Shown here in pieces: positions 42,312-50,575 of a stretch of 64,000 nt of DNA (positions within the stretch are counted from its first letter, which is position 1; the number at the start of each line of letters is the position of its first letter). The stretch lies in contig NZ_BSNS01000024.1 in assembly GCF_030160115.1 (NCBI RefSeq), positions 1-64,000 of the forward strand. The letters run 5' to 3'. Both the position numbers and the translations under genes were made by a program. A model generated the notes under the pieces. It was given only the letters and a program-made list of their open reading frames with translations. It was not told where the DNA came from and did not search any database. Origin of the DNA: Devosia nitrariae. Lineage in GTDB: Bacteria; Pseudomonadota; Alphaproteobacteria; Rhizobiales; Devosiaceae.

Positions 42312-44873
42312 ATGGCATCGACGCTCGACGAGGACAACTATCCCGACCCGCTGGTGTCGCGGGGGCGGGGCTCCGGACTGTGGCGGGTTGCCGTGCTCGC
42401 GGTGGTGCTTATTGCCTGCGCAGTAGCCTTTGCCCTCTTTGGTGATCGCATACCGGTCGACGTGGTCATGACCTTTGTCGGCCTCCTGGCGGTCGTCGGC
42501 GTCTTCTGCCTGTTTGCGCTGGCCTCGGGACTCTTCCGGTTCGCCAGCGGCGAAGAACGGCGCACGGTCTCGCGCGCCATGGTCGACAGCCTGCCCTACG
42601 GCGCGCTGGTTGCCGACCGGGACGGACGGATCGTCTACGTCAATGCCCAGTACGGCGCGTTCGCGGGCGGTTTCGCCAATGGCGTGCCCGTGGGCGTGCC
42701 GCGGCTCTTTGCCGGCCAGGCGGAGGCGAGCGAAGCCATCTATCGGCTCTCGCGCGCGGCCAAGGACGGACGTAGCGCCGTCGAGGACATCCGCATCGTC
42801 GGCGGCCTCGGCGGGCGCGAGGCAGACCCGATGCGCGCTTACTGGTACCGGGTTTCCGTGCGCCCGTTGCCCGAGACCGACGAGTTCAGGCGTGGTGCGG
42901 TCGCCTGGTCGGTTGAGGACATCACCCGCGACAAGGAGAATATCGAGGTCGCCTTCCGCGATCTGCAACGCGCCATCGACTATCTCGACCACGCGCCGGC
43001 CGGCTTCTTCTCGGCGGACGCAGAGGGGCGCATCCAGTACCTCAACTCGACGCTCGCCGACTGGCTTGGCTACGATCTGGCAGAGTTCAATTCCGGGCAT
43101 CTCGGGCTGCAGGACATCGTGCGCGGAGACGGAGCAACGCTGCTGATGCGCGGGCGCGGGGACGGGGAAATCCGCACCGAGATCATCGATCTCGACCTCG
43201 TGCGCCGCAACGGTATGACGTTCCCCGTGCGCCTCCTGCATCGGGCTGCAAGGCTTGCCGACGGTGAGCTTGGCGAAACGCGCACGCTGGTGCTCGACCA
43301 GACCAATGCGCCCGACACCGAGGAGGAGCTGCGGGCGGCCGAGGTGCGTTTTTCGCGCTTCTTCAACGATACGCCCTTTGCCATCGCCACTCTCGACGGG
43401 AACGGCCGGATCGTGCGCACCAACGCCCCGTTCGGGCGCATCTTTCGCTGGTCGGGCGAGGAAAAGAGCCTCGAGCTGCAGCCGATGGCCGAGCTCATCA
43501 GCGAGGCCGCGCGCGAGAGATTCGCCCGCGCCGTCGCGGACGCGGCCGCCCACAAGTCGGAGATACAGCCGGTCGATGCCCAGCTCAGCGCGGCGGGAGA
43601 CCATGCGGTGCGCCTTTACGTCTCCGGTTCAGAAACCAGCGCCGGCTCGCCCGAGAGCATCAACGTCTATGCGCTCGACATGACCGATCAGCGCAAGCTC
43701 GAGGCCCAATTCGCCCAAAGCCAGAAGATGCAAGCGGTCGGCCAGCTCGCTGGCGGGGTCGCGCACGACTTCAACAACCTCCTCACAGCCATCATCGGGT
43801 TTTCCGACCTGCTCCTCCTGAAGCACAAGCCGGGCGATCCCTCGTTCAGCGAACTGATGCAGATCAAGCAGAACGCCAACCGGGCCGCCGGGCTCACCCG
43901 CCAGCTCCTGGCCTTCTCGCGCCAGCAGACGTTGCGGCCGCAAGTGCTGGAACTGCCGCTGATCATCGATGACTTGTCCGTCCTTTTCAAACGCATCATC
44001 GGGGATCGGATCACGCTCGACGTCGAGCACGGCCGCAGCATCTGGCCGGTGCGGGCGGACCTCGTCCAGCTCGAGCAGGTGATCATCAATCTCGTCGTCA
44101 ACGCGCGCGACGCCATGCCCGAAGGCGGCTCAATCACCATCCGCACGGACAATGTGAGCGCGGCGGAGGCAGCCCGCTTCAACTTCGAAGGATTTGTGCC
44201 AGCCGACTACGTGCTCATCGAAGTCGAGGACACCGGCACCGGCATGCCACCGGAGGTCCTGGCCAAGATCTTCGAGCCGTTCTTTACCACCAAGGAACTG
44301 GGCAAGGGCACCGGCCTTGGCCTCTCGACCGTCTACGGCATCATCAAGCAGACCGAAGGGTTCATCTATCCGATCTCCGTGGTCGGAGCTGGCACCACCT
44401 TCAAGATCTTCCTGCCCCGCTATGCCCAGGTGGCCGCGGAGCCGGCCGGCAAGGCCGCGGCGCCGGTCAAGGACCTGACCGGCCACGAGCGCATCCTGCT
44501 CGTCGAAGACGAGGAGAGCGTACGCGCCTTCTCGGCCCGGGCATTGCGGGTGACCGGCTACGAGGTGCACGAGGCTGAAGGCGGCGAGGAAGCGCTCGAG
44601 GTGCTCGATGATCTCGGCTACGAAGTCGATCTCATCATCTCCGACGTGGTGATGCCGGAAATGGACGGACCGACGCTCTTGAAGCACGTGCGCAAGAGGG
44701 CGGCGGACCTCAAGGTCATCTTCGTGTCCGGCTACGCCGAGGACAGCGTGCGCCGCGACATCGAGGACGACCAGAGCGTCGATTTCCTGCCCAAGCCCTA
44801 TACGCTCGATCAGATCAACTCCAAGGTGAAAGACGTGCTGAGCCGCGCCGGCGGGCGGGAGGCCGAGAGCTAA
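42312..44873 (+). CDS. cckA: Cell-cycle hybrid histidine kinase CckA
   Basis: The 853-residue product has two N-terminal transmembrane helices, PAS domains, a HisKA domain with the CckA-type H-box QLAGGVAHDFNNLLTAI (phospho-accepting His485), a HATPase domain (NLVVNARDAMPEGG, DTGTGMPPEVLAKIFEPFFTTK, GTGLGLSTVYGI) and a receiver (LLVEDEESVRAFS; Asp778 in ISDVVMPEMDG; KPY). CckA passes phosphate through ChpT to CtrA and CpdR. A full TTAA-N7-TTAAC CtrA box precedes fliX and flgB in this window, so its presence here is coherent. The ATG at 42312 is preferred over a TTG at 42246. Confidence 0.92.
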   Translation: MASTLDEDNYPDPLVSRGRGSGLWRVAVLAVVLIACAVAFALFGDRIPVDVVMTFVGLLAVVGVFCLFALASGLFRFASGEERRTVSRAMVDSLPYGALVADRDGRIVYVNAQYGAFAGGFANGVPVGVPRLFAGQAEASEAIYRLSRAAKDGRSAVEDIRIVGGLGGREADPMRAYWYRVSVRPLPETDEFRRGAVAWSVEDITRDKENIEVAFRDLQRAIDYLDHAPAGFFSADAEGRIQYLNSTLADWLGYDLAEFNSGHLGLQDIVRGDGATLLMRGRGDGEIRTEIIDLDLVRRNGMTFPVRLLHRAARLADGELGETRTLVLDQTNAPDTEEELRAAEVRFSRFFNDTPFAIATLDGNGRIVRTNAPFGRIFRWSGEEKSLELQPMAELISEAARERFARAVADAAAHKSEIQPVDAQLSAAGDHAVRLYVSGSETSAGSPESINVYALDMTDQRKLEAQFAQSQKMQAVGQLAGGVAHDFNNLLTAIIGFSDLLLLKHKPGDPSFSELMQIKQNANRAAGLTRQLLAFSRQQTLRPQVLELPLIIDDLSVLFKRIIGDRITLDVEHGRSIWPVRADLVQLEQVIINLVVNARDAMPEGGSITIRTDNVSAAEAARFNFEGFVPADYVLIEVEDTGTGMPPEVLAKIFEPFFTTKELGKGTGLGLSTVYGIIKQTEGFIYPISVVGAGTTFKIFLPRYAQVAAEPAGKAAAPVKDLTGHERILLVEDEESVRAFSARALRVTGYEVHEAEGGEEALEVLDDLGYEVDLIISDVVMPEMDGPTLLKHVRKRAADLKVIFVSGYAEDSVRRDIEDDQSVDFLPKPYTLDQINSKVKDVLSRAGGREAES

Positions 44874-44877
44874 GTGA

Positions 44878-45768
44878 TCAGGCTTCGGCGAAGCGGTCCG
44901 GATCTGATTTCAGCCGGGCGACATCGCGGAGGGGCGGTGCGCCGAAGAGCCGCGCATATTCGCGGCTGAACTGGGACGGGCTGTCGTAGCCCACCCGGTG
45001 GCCCGCGGTCGCCGCGTCAGCGGATTGGCTCAGGATCAGCCGACGCGCCTCCTGCAGCCGGAGTTGCTTCTGGTATTGCAGCGGACTCATGCTGGTGACC
45101 TGCTTGAAATGCTCGTGCAGCGACGACGCGCTCATGCCGGCCTCGGACGCCACGACCTCGATGCTGAACGGCTTGTCGAAATTTTCGCGGATCCAGACGA
45201 TGGCACGACTGACCTGCTCCATACGGCTCGCGCCCAACGCGATCTGCTGCAGGCGCGCGGCCTGCTCTCCGGTCAGTAACCGATAAAGGATTTCCTTTTC
45301 GATCATCGGGGCCAGCACCTGCACGTCTCTCGGGTTCGAGAGCGTGCGCACCAGACGCGTCGCAGCATCGCGCAGGTCGGCGGTGGCAAGCGCCAACCCG
45401 ATGCCGGGGCCTGGGGGAAGCAGCATTGGCCGCTGGCGCATTTCCATGATGATCTCGGAGAGCAGTGCTGAATCGAGTTCGAGCCGCAGGCAGAGGTACG
45501 GCAACTCGGGCGTCGCCTCGATCACGTGACCAACGATCGGCAGGTCGACGGAGACAACGAGGCAGTGCTCGCCGCCATAGGTGAAGGGGGCGTCGCCGAG
45601 CATGACCTGCTTACGCCCTTGGGCGACGATGCAGACGGCTGGACGATGGATTCCGTGCACCGGCTGGGTGGGCTGCGACATGCGCACGAGCTGCAATCGG
45701 TCCAAGGCGGTTGCATGAATCCCGTCGACCTCACAGAATTGCGCAATTGCCTGGGACAGTGGATCCAT
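44878..45768 (-). CDS. AraC-family transcriptional regulator
   Basis: The 296-residue product has an AraC-N cupin-like sensor domain (HRPAVCIVAQGRKQVMLGDAPFTYGGEHCLVVSVDLPIVGHV) and a C-terminal double helix-turn-helix (FSIEVVASEAGMSASSLHEHFKQVTSMSPLQYQKQLRLQEARRLIL, AGHRVGYDSPSQFSREYARLFG). The ATG at 45768 follows GGAGG by eight bases; an ATG five codons earlier is itself part of that site. It is divergent from a 44-codon ORF and the Atu4866-domain gene, the likely targets. Confidence 0.88.
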   Translation of the reverse strand: MDPLSQAIAQFCEVDGIHATALDRLQLVRMSQPTQPVHGIHRPAVCIVAQGRKQVMLGDAPFTYGGEHCLVVSVDLPIVGHVIEATPELPYLCLRLELDSALLSEIIMEMRQRPMLLPPGPGIGLALATADLRDAATRLVRTLSNPRDVQVLAPMIEKEILYRLLTGEQAARLQQIALGASRMEQVSRAIVWIRENFDKPFSIEVVASEAGMSASSLHEHFKQVTSMSPLQYQKQLRLQEARRLILSQSADAATAGHRVGYDSPSQFSREYARLFGAPPLRDVARLKSDPDRFAEA

Positions 45769-45967
45769 TGAAAGAGCCTCCATTGAAGCCTGTACTCTGA
45801 GGATTTCTTCTACAGGTGGGGCTCAAAGGTTGGAAGTCCAATCGTCGTCTCCTGGAGGATCGTGCAATCAACGTGGAGCATTGCTCTACCGCTCTTCCAC
45901 CCCGCGATGGCATTGAGAGAGCCGCGGCGGGCGGCGATGCCCGACCTCTTTGGAAGGAGCGATCAGC

Positions 45968-46102
45968 ATGAACACGAATATCCAGACGTTTTTCGGCGAA
46001 ATCCTTCCCGGCCTGCTTGCAACGCTGCGCAACGAACCGGTGCGCTGGCTGCGCGCCGCGTCACGGCGCACACCGCGCCGCCGGCGCGGTATGAACGGGT
46101 AG
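45968..46102 (+). CDS. Small 44-residue basic ORF
   Basis: ATG at 45968 follows AAGGAGCG by about eight bases and reads 44 codons to TAG at 46102. The product begins MNTNIQTFFGEILPGLLATL, an amphipathic helix, then a very basic tail (RRTPRRRRGMNG). It lies 25 bp before the Atu4866-domain gene, which has its own ribosome site, and opposite the AraC regulator. It matches no family I know. It could be a membrane-active or nucleic-acid-binding peptide, or a leader peptide. Confidence 0.55.
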   Translation: MNTNIQTFFGEILPGLLATLRNEPVRWLRAASRRTPRRRRGMNG

Positions 46103-46127
46103 CCGGCTCTGGCAGCTGGAGGTTAGC

Positions 46128-46370
46128 ATGACCGATTTTCGACGCAGCTGGTCTTTGGGAGACATAGGACGGCTGATCCGCCACGAACTGCTGGCCGGTG
46201 GGCGCTATGTCGAAGCGCGCGGTGCCTGCGAGGCTGCCTATCGCGGCCGCTATCGAGTGACCGGCAACCATATCGATTATGTCGACGATACCGGCTTTAC
46301 GGCCGACGGCGATTTCCGCGACGGCGTACTCTCTCACGCCGGCATGGTGCTGCGGCGGCGCCCGGTCTAG
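46128..46370 (+). CDS. Atu4866-domain protein
   Basis: The 80-residue product contains the Atu4866 pattern IRHELLAGGRYVEARG, YRGRYRVTGNHIDYVDDTGFTADGDFRDGVLSHAGMVL. The family is a small beta-barrel of unknown function found in Agrobacterium and relatives. GGAGGTTAGC precedes the ATG. Position opposite an AraC regulator suggests inducible expression. Confidence 0.85.
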   Translation: MTDFRRSWSLGDIGRLIRHELLAGGRYVEARGACEAAYRGRYRVTGNHIDYVDDTGFTADGDFRDGVLSHAGMVLRRRPV

Positions 46371-46411
46371 AGCGGATTTTTCACGAAGAACCGGTTCCCC
46401 ACTTTTCGCAC
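46366..46411. repeat. Intergenic repeat copy (degenerate)
   Basis: TAGAGCGGATTTTTCACG, GAACCGGTTCCC and CACTTTTCG are the pieces of a repeat common between genes in this order; it overlaps the end of the Atu4866 gene. Confidence 0.45.
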
Positions 46412-46431
46412 TCAGTGCCGCGAGACAGGGG

Positions 46432-47454
46432 TCAGCCCGCAACTTCACCCGGAATCGGCGTTCCCGGCGCCAGCAGGCCCTTGTCGGCCAGCCGCGTCCA
46501 GAGCTCGCTGGGAACAGGCGTCTTCCACCAGTCGATGATGCCGTCCAGTTCTTCGGGACTGCGCGGGCCCGGGAGCACGTTACAGACGGCGGGGTGGGTC
46601 AACGGGAACTGCAGGGCCGCGGCGGGCAACGGCACGCCAAATTCCTTGCACACCGTTTCGATAGCGGCAACGCGCCGGACGACGTCCTCGGGCGCCTTGG
46701 CGTAGTTCCAGGTCGAGCCGCCGACGAGGATGCCGGAGTTGAACGGGCCGCCCACAACCACCGAGGCACCGCGCTTAAGGCAGGTGGTCATGAACGGGTC
46801 GAGGGACGTCTGTTCGAGCAGCGTATAGCGGCCGGCCAACAGGAATACGTCCCAGTCGCCGAGCGCGAAAGCATCCATCAGCACCTGCCATTCGTTGACG
46901 CCGAGGCCAATGGCCTTGACGGTTCCCCCGTCGCGCAGCTCGCGCAGTGCCTTGTAACCACCGGTGACGAGCTGGTTCCAGAGCGGCTTGTTGCCTTCCT
47001 CCCCATGGGTCATGACGCCGATGTCGTGAACGTAGAGGATGTCGACGGCATTGAGGCCGAGGCGCTGCAGGCTGTCCTCGAACGAGCGCATGATGCCGTC
47101 ATAGGAGTAGTCGTAAAGCTCGTCGAACGGCAGGGGGTCGACCCAGTTGTGCGGCTTTGCCCAACTGTCCTTGATCGGCTTCAGCAGCCGGCCGACCTTG
47201 GTCGACAGCACGGTGCCCTCGCGCTTGCCGCGCAGCGCGTTGCCCATGATGTGCTCGGAGCGCCCGTAGCCGTATTGCGGTGCGGTATCGAAATAGGTGA
47301 TGCCCGCCTGGAGCGCGCGGGCAACGGTCGAGCGCGCGGTCTCCTCCGACACGCCGGTGAAGATGCCGGCAAGGCTTGCTCCGCCAAGGCCGAGCGCGGT
47401 GACGTCGAGCCCCGTCCGTCCCACCTTGCGTTTTTCGAATGCGATCGCGCCCAT
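46432..47454 (-). CDS. Aldo/keto reductase
   Basis: The 340-residue product is a TIM-barrel NAD(P)-dependent oxidoreductase with the AKR tetrad regions: Asp-Tyr in YFDTAPQYGYGRSEHIMG, Lys in STKVGR and His in ILYVHDIG. The pattern LGLGGASLAG and the long C-terminal helix place it near D-threo-aldose 1-dehydrogenase and pyridoxal 4-dehydrogenase; the substrate is not certain. GGAGG is before the ATG. It probably acts on a sugar or aldehyde in the cytoplasm. Confidence 0.85.
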   Translation of the reverse strand: MGAIAFEKRKVGRTGLDVTALGLGGASLAGIFTGVSEETARSTVARALQAGITYFDTAPQYGYGRSEHIMGNALRGKREGTVLSTKVGRLLKPIKDSWAKPHNWVDPLPFDELYDYSYDGIMRSFEDSLQRLGLNAVDILYVHDIGVMTHGEEGNKPLWNQLVTGGYKALRELRDGGTVKAIGLGVNEWQVLMDAFALGDWDVFLLAGRYTLLEQTSLDPFMTTCLKRGASVVVGGPFNSGILVGGSTWNYAKAPEDVVRRVAAIETVCKEFGVPLPAAALQFPLTHPAVCNVLPGPRSPEELDGIIDWWKTPVPSELWTRLADKGLLAPGTPIPGEVAG

Positions 47455-47516
47455 GGCTCATCCTCCGGTTGCGCGGATAACTGACATGTTAGTTACGTGA
47501 GGTAAAGGGCGTTGCG

Positions 47517-48749
47517 TTAGCCGGTCTCGAGCGGCGCCGCAACCTTGGCGGGCTTGCCCGCGATGGGCGATTCCCCGGCAGCCGTCTCCGGCTCCGGTGT
47601 GCCGGCGATCTCCCGCTCCTTGGCCTCGATTTCGGCGGTATCGAGATCGCGTACCCATTCACGCCAGATGGACACCAGCAGCGCCATCAGCACCGGGCCG
47701 ATGAAGAGGCCGACGAACCCCATGGTCTTGACCCCACCGATAAGGCCGAAAAAGGTCGGCAGGAACGGCAGCTTGATTGGGCCGCCGACAAGCTTGGGGC
47801 GCAGCGTCTTGTCGACGATGAAGAGTTCGACCGAGCCCCAGGTCAGGAGCGCCAGGCCCTGGAAGACGGAGCCGCTGGCGACAAGGTAGACCGAGACCAG
47901 GGTGAAGGAGAGCGGAGCGCCGCCGGGGATCATGGCAGCGATGGCGGTGATGATGCCGAGGGTGACCGGCGATGGGGCGCCGGCAAGCCAATAGGCGGTG
48001 CCGAGCACGATGCCCTCGCCGATGGCGATAATGGTCATACCGGTCACGGTCGAAGCGATGGTGGCGGGTACGACGCGCGAGATGCGGTTCCAGCGCATGG
48101 GAAAGATGCGCTCGCCGAATCGATCGAGCTGCGCGGCGAACCCCGCCCCGTCCCGATAGACGAAGAGCAGGGCGATGATCATGAAGAGGAGGTTGAGGAG
48201 AAACCCTAAGGTTCCGCTTCCGAAGGCGAGGACGGATCTATAGATGTTGCCGATATTGGCCCCGCCCACGCCCTGGACCAACGCACCGAGCGCCCCAGGC
48301 TCCCCAACATATCGAACCCACTGCGCGATCATCCAGTCTCCGGCAAATGGTACGGTTGCGAACCATTCTGGTGCCGGTGCGCCGGAACGGTTGGCTTCGA
48401 GCGCCCATTGCAGGATCGCCTGCACCTCGCGCACGGCATAGGAAACGGCCATCAGCAGCGGCACGACGAGGAAGGCGACGATGATGGCGATCATGAACGA
48501 GGCGGCGAGCGTCCTGTTGCCGTTGAACCAGGCCAGTACGCGCCGGTAGGCCGGCCAGCTGGCAAAGCCGATGATGAGCGCCGCCAGTACCGGCACGAGA
48601 AAGCCGTGGAAGAAATAGACGCAGGCCGCCAGGATCAGGAGGATCAGCCAGCGCGCGGCCGAAAGCGGCGGAATGATCGCTGCGCGCGGCGACGTCGAGG
48701 TGCCAAGGAGGCGCGGTTCGCGCAAATGGCTGGCATTGGGATCGTGCAA
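47517..48749 (-). CDS. AI-2E family transporter (permease-like)
   Basis: The product (410 residues from TTG 48749) has about eight transmembrane segments, a long cytoplasmic loop with GNRTLAASFMIAIIVAFLVVPL and the late conserved GFVGLFIGPVLMALLVSIWREW. This matches the AI-2E/TqsA/YdiK family of uncertain substrate. No ATG exists near the family start, so the TTG at 48749 or 48719 is used; the true start is uncertain. The C-terminus is acidic. The gene is divergent from the DUF883-like gene. Confidence 0.8.
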   Translation of the reverse strand: MHDPNASHLREPRLLGTSTSPRAAIIPPLSAARWLILLILAACVYFFHGFLVPVLAALIIGFASWPAYRRVLAWFNGNRTLAASFMIAIIVAFLVVPLLMAVSYAVREVQAILQWALEANRSGAPAPEWFATVPFAGDWMIAQWVRYVGEPGALGALVQGVGGANIGNIYRSVLAFGSGTLGFLLNLLFMIIALLFVYRDGAGFAAQLDRFGERIFPMRWNRISRVVPATIASTVTGMTIIAIGEGIVLGTAYWLAGAPSPVTLGIITAIAAMIPGGAPLSFTLVSVYLVASGSVFQGLALLTWGSVELFIVDKTLRPKLVGGPIKLPFLPTFFGLIGGVKTMGFVGLFIGPVLMALLVSIWREWVRDLDTAEIEAKEREIAGTPEPETAAGESPIAGKPAKVAAPLETG

Positions 48750-48906
48750 GGCGCTTTGCTTTCGGTTCCGGGACCCTGAATGAGCGGCAGGTTGAGGCTT
48801 TGGCGGACGTGAATCAAGCTGCTTGATGGCGCAGCGCCGATCACGCTTCAAGGAACGAAATCGGCGCGCGGTTGTTTTCCTCCATTGCCAGCCGTGGGAG
48901 GGAGAG

Positions 48907-49239
48907 ATGGCCATCAACACCACGCCGACAAAAGCAATCGAGCAGCAGATCAACGACCTGCGCGACCAGGTCGGCCGCATCACGCATCTCCTGACGGACC
49001 GGGGCGTCGACGTCAAGGACTTGAGGGCCGGCGCCCAGGGCGTGGCTGGTGGGTTGGCGACCACGGCGCGCGGCGCGGTCGAGCGCGTCCGGCACGAGAC
49101 GGCAGACGTCGCCGAAGCGGCACGGGAGCATCCCGTGGCGACTACGACCGTACTCGCGAGCGTGGCGGCAGTCGCTTTTGCGCTCGGTTTCCTGCTTGCC
49201 AGTAATGCGGCCTACGACCACCGCCACCGCTGGTTCTGA
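48907..49239 (+). CDS. DUF883/ElaB-like membrane protein
   Basis: The 110-residue product has an N-terminal coiled coil (AIEQQINDLRDQVGRITHLLTDRG), a central glycine/alanine region and a C-terminal transmembrane helix (TTTVLASVAAVAFALGFLLASN) before a basic tail. This is the ElaB/YqjD pattern of C-tail-anchored, ribosome- or stress-associated proteins. GGGAGGGAGAG precedes the ATG. Confidence 0.65.
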   Translation: MAINTTPTKAIEQQINDLRDQVGRITHLLTDRGVDVKDLRAGAQGVAGGLATTARGAVERVRHETADVAEAAREHPVATTTVLASVAAVAFALGFLLASNAAYDHRHRWF

Positions 49240-49248
49240 CGGTTTCCC

Positions 49249-50244
49249 TCAGTAAAGCGGTGCGACCTTGACCGGTCGTTCCGCCTCTGTCCTGACCGCA
49301 TTGGTGAGCGGCAGGCCGAACTGGCTTTCACCGATCTCGAATATATCCCCGTTTTGCGTCGCAACGCCGTCGGCAAAAGAGAGGGTCGCCGTGCCGAACA
49401 TGTGGACGTGGACGTCGCCTGGCGTGCGGAACAGGTCGTATTTGAAGTGGTGGTATTCGAGGTTGGCGATGGTATGGCTCATGTTGTCCTCGCCTGACAG
49501 GAACGGCTTTTCCCAGATGGCTGTACCGTTCCGTACGATGCGCGAGGTCCCCTCGATGTGAGCCGGCAGGTCGCCGAGACGCAGCTCCGGTCCGAATGAA
49601 CAGGACCTGAGCTTGGAGTGGGCGAGGTAGAGATAGTTGACCCGCTCGGTCACGTGGTCGGAGAACTCGTTGGCGATGGCAAAGCCCAGGCGGCGCGGCT
49701 GCCCGTCGGCGTCGATCACGTAGATGCCGGCGATCTCGGGTTCCTCGCCCGCGTCTTTGGCGAACGACGGGGAGGGGATGGGCCGGCCGGGTGCGACGAC
49801 GCAATAGCCGTTGCCCTTGTAGAACCATTCCGGCTGCACGCCGATAGCGCCGGGCGCGGGCTTGCCGCCCTCCAGGCCCATGCGGAACATCTTCATGGAA
49901 TCGGTCAGGTTCTCTTCGGTCTTGGTGCCGGCAGACTTATGCATGGCATCGCGCGTTGCGGCCGAGCCCAGATGGGTGAGACCCGTGCCCGTCACGTAGA
50001 GGTGGGCCGGATCCGGATGGTCGATGGGCGAGAGCATGCGGCCCTCGGCCAGGATCGCTGCATGGTCGAGGTTTTCGCCTAGCCCGCGGCGCGTCACGAG
50101 CGTCGTCAGGCTCTCGCCCTCGGCGATGGCGGCCATGGCCAGATGATAGACGCTCTCGGCCCCGTTCACCCGCTGTGCCCGGCCACTCTCGACCACGCCC
50201 ACGGCCCGTCCGCCATCCACATCGCGAAACTGGAAGATGTTCAC
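49249..50244 (-). CDS. gguC: Fumarylacetoacetate hydrolase-family protein GguC
   Basis: The 331-residue product has the FAH fold (HLYVTGTGLTHLGSAATRD, KMFRMGLEGGKPAPGAIGVQPEWFYKG, VGFAIANEFSDHVTE-like, GTATLSFADGV). It resembles GguC of Agrobacterium, linked to the ChvE-GguAB sugar uptake system, and AraD1-type sugar-acid dehydratases. No ChvE or GguAB genes are visible. The start is GTG 50244, with GGGGAG upstream. Metal-binding acidic residues of the FAH family are present but the reaction is unproven. Confidence 0.8.
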   Translation of the reverse strand: MNIFQFRDVDGGRAVGVVESGRAQRVNGAESVYHLAMAAIAEGESLTTLVTRRGLGENLDHAAILAEGRMLSPIDHPDPAHLYVTGTGLTHLGSAATRDAMHKSAGTKTEENLTDSMKMFRMGLEGGKPAPGAIGVQPEWFYKGNGYCVVAPGRPIPSPSFAKDAGEEPEIAGIYVIDADGQPRRLGFAIANEFSDHVTERVNYLYLAHSKLRSCSFGPELRLGDLPAHIEGTSRIVRNGTAIWEKPFLSGEDNMSHTIANLEYHHFKYDLFRTPGDVHVHMFGTATLSFADGVATQNGDIFEIGESQFGLPLTNAVRTEAERPVKVAPLY

Positions 50245-50575
50245 GCCGCGCTCCCCTCGGTTCATGCGCAAAGAATTGTCCGGCGCGCATAGAACCCAAG
50301 AGGGGGGCTTTCGTCCAGTCCCCAAGCGCTTGTTCTTCGCAGAGTCCGGTCCTTATCAATTTTTCCGATAGGGATTGTCCGATTGCGATGGTGGGGGCGG
50401 GCGCCTATACCGACCGGCAGGTTGGAGCTTTTCCCGTTCCGATTGAATCGGAACGGGAACACTCGGTTGTTGAATTGGCGCGTTTTCGAACCGCAAAGTG
50501 GTCTCCATCCCGGATCAAGTCCGGGACAGGCTTTTTGCTGAAAACGCTCTGGACGGTGGCGCGGTGGAAGACGGC
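50245..50575. other. Intergenic region of 331 bp upstream of ribB
   Basis: The first half carries no recognised gene or RNA; an FMN riboswitch was sought and not seen. The second half is the repeat element described at 50425-50551. Confidence 0.5.
50425..50551. repeat. Complete copy of the modular intergenic repeat
   Basis: Block A has a perfect 14-bp stem with a one-base loop (50431-50444, 50446-50459). Block B is GCGCGTTTTCGAACCGCAAAG. Block C is the hairpin CCCGGATCAAGTCCGGG, ending in CTTTTTGCTGAAAACGCTCT. It forms most of the ribB leader, so it may affect expression. Confidence 0.82.

Noticed and set aside
50245..50575. FMN riboswitch before ribB
   Set aside because: No RFN-element conserved blocks; the region is a repeat element.
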